Positions 63,993 through 64,000 of a DNA stretch of 64,000 bases are shown here, piece after piece. The notes beneath the pieces are model-generated. The model was not told where the DNA came from and did not search any database. It worked only from the letters and a program-made list of their open reading frames with translations. The stretch spans positions 79,066 through 143,065 of the forward strand of contig CAYWOC010000003.1 of NCBI GenBank assembly GCA_964459845.1. Reading direction: 5' to 3'. A program made the position numbers and the translations under genes. The stretch's first letter is position 1, and each line of letters opens with the position of its first letter. The DNA is from CALZFJ01 sp964459845 (lineage in GTDB: Bacteria > Bacteroidota > Bacteroidia > Bacteroidales > Muribaculaceae).

Positions 63993-64000
63993 CGCATCCC

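Overview
The window is a chromosomal segment of a Bacteroidales bacterium, most likely a gut member near Muribaculaceae, Prevotellaceae or Porphyromonadaceae (family-level placement is inference). Support comes from a complete core type IX secretion (T9SS) gene cluster, a T9SS-targeted protein, Rex, a GT3-type glycogen synthase next to an alpha-glucan phosphorylase, DUF4491, DUF3316, DUF1573 and 'putative porin' genes, and many promoters of the Bacteroidota form TTTG-N19-TAnnTTTG. No rRNA, tRNA or CRISPR array was seen.

Layout. 0-2 kb: rex and a fumarylacetoacetate-hydrolase-family gene with an ATGA overlap, then two tiny genes for two-helix membrane proteins, one of which (59 aa) is easily missed. 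2-11.5 kb: two GT2 glycosyltransferases, then porT-porP-porK-porL-porM-porN, closed by a terminator. 11.5-12.1 kb: non-coding, with a candidate small RNA. 12.1-16.4 kb: glgA-glgP glycogen operon on the minus strand. 16.5-19.7 kb: an AT-rich accessory patch between two decayed fragments of apparently the same IS4-type transposase family, holding a broken acetyltransferase, a 119-aa orphan and an orphan lipoprotein. 19.7-24.5 kb: a YdeI-family gene, an array of 76-bp promoter-bearing repeats, an eIF1/SUI1-like factor and an AddA/RecB-type helicase-nuclease. 24.5-29 kb: pstS-pstC-pstA-pstB-phoU, where PstC carries a piece of PstS-like domain. 29.4-33.8 kb: a one-protein hybrid two-component system and a BspA-like T9SS cargo protein. 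34-41.5 kb: argS, a Bax-inhibitor-1-like protein, a Cys/Lys-rich secreted peptide, a low-molecular-weight tyrosine phosphatase, lpxB, cardiolipin synthase and a membrane-tethered solute-binding protein. 41.5-54.3 kb: envelope proteins (putative porin, TonB-type receptor, Omp85-like barrel, S41 protease, PorT-like barrel, DUF3316), a thioredoxin-fold protein lacking its cysteines, DUF4491 and an acyl-CoA synthetase. 54.3-64 kb: topoisomerase IV/gyrase subunit A, glyS, an FKBP lipoprotein, a membrane-anchored formylglycine-enzyme-like protein, a divergent Rel/SpoT protein, and an unrecognised gene running off the right edge.

The main theme is the cell envelope and secretion: the T9SS motor and outer-membrane parts, one visible cargo, lipid A synthesis and several outer-membrane barrels. 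The features most worth a second look are the PstS-like insert in PstC, the 76-bp promoter repeats, the decayed composite-transposon-like patch, the candidate small RNA, the paired micro-genes and the Cys-rich peptide. All family calls rest on reading motifs by eye; no database search was possible.
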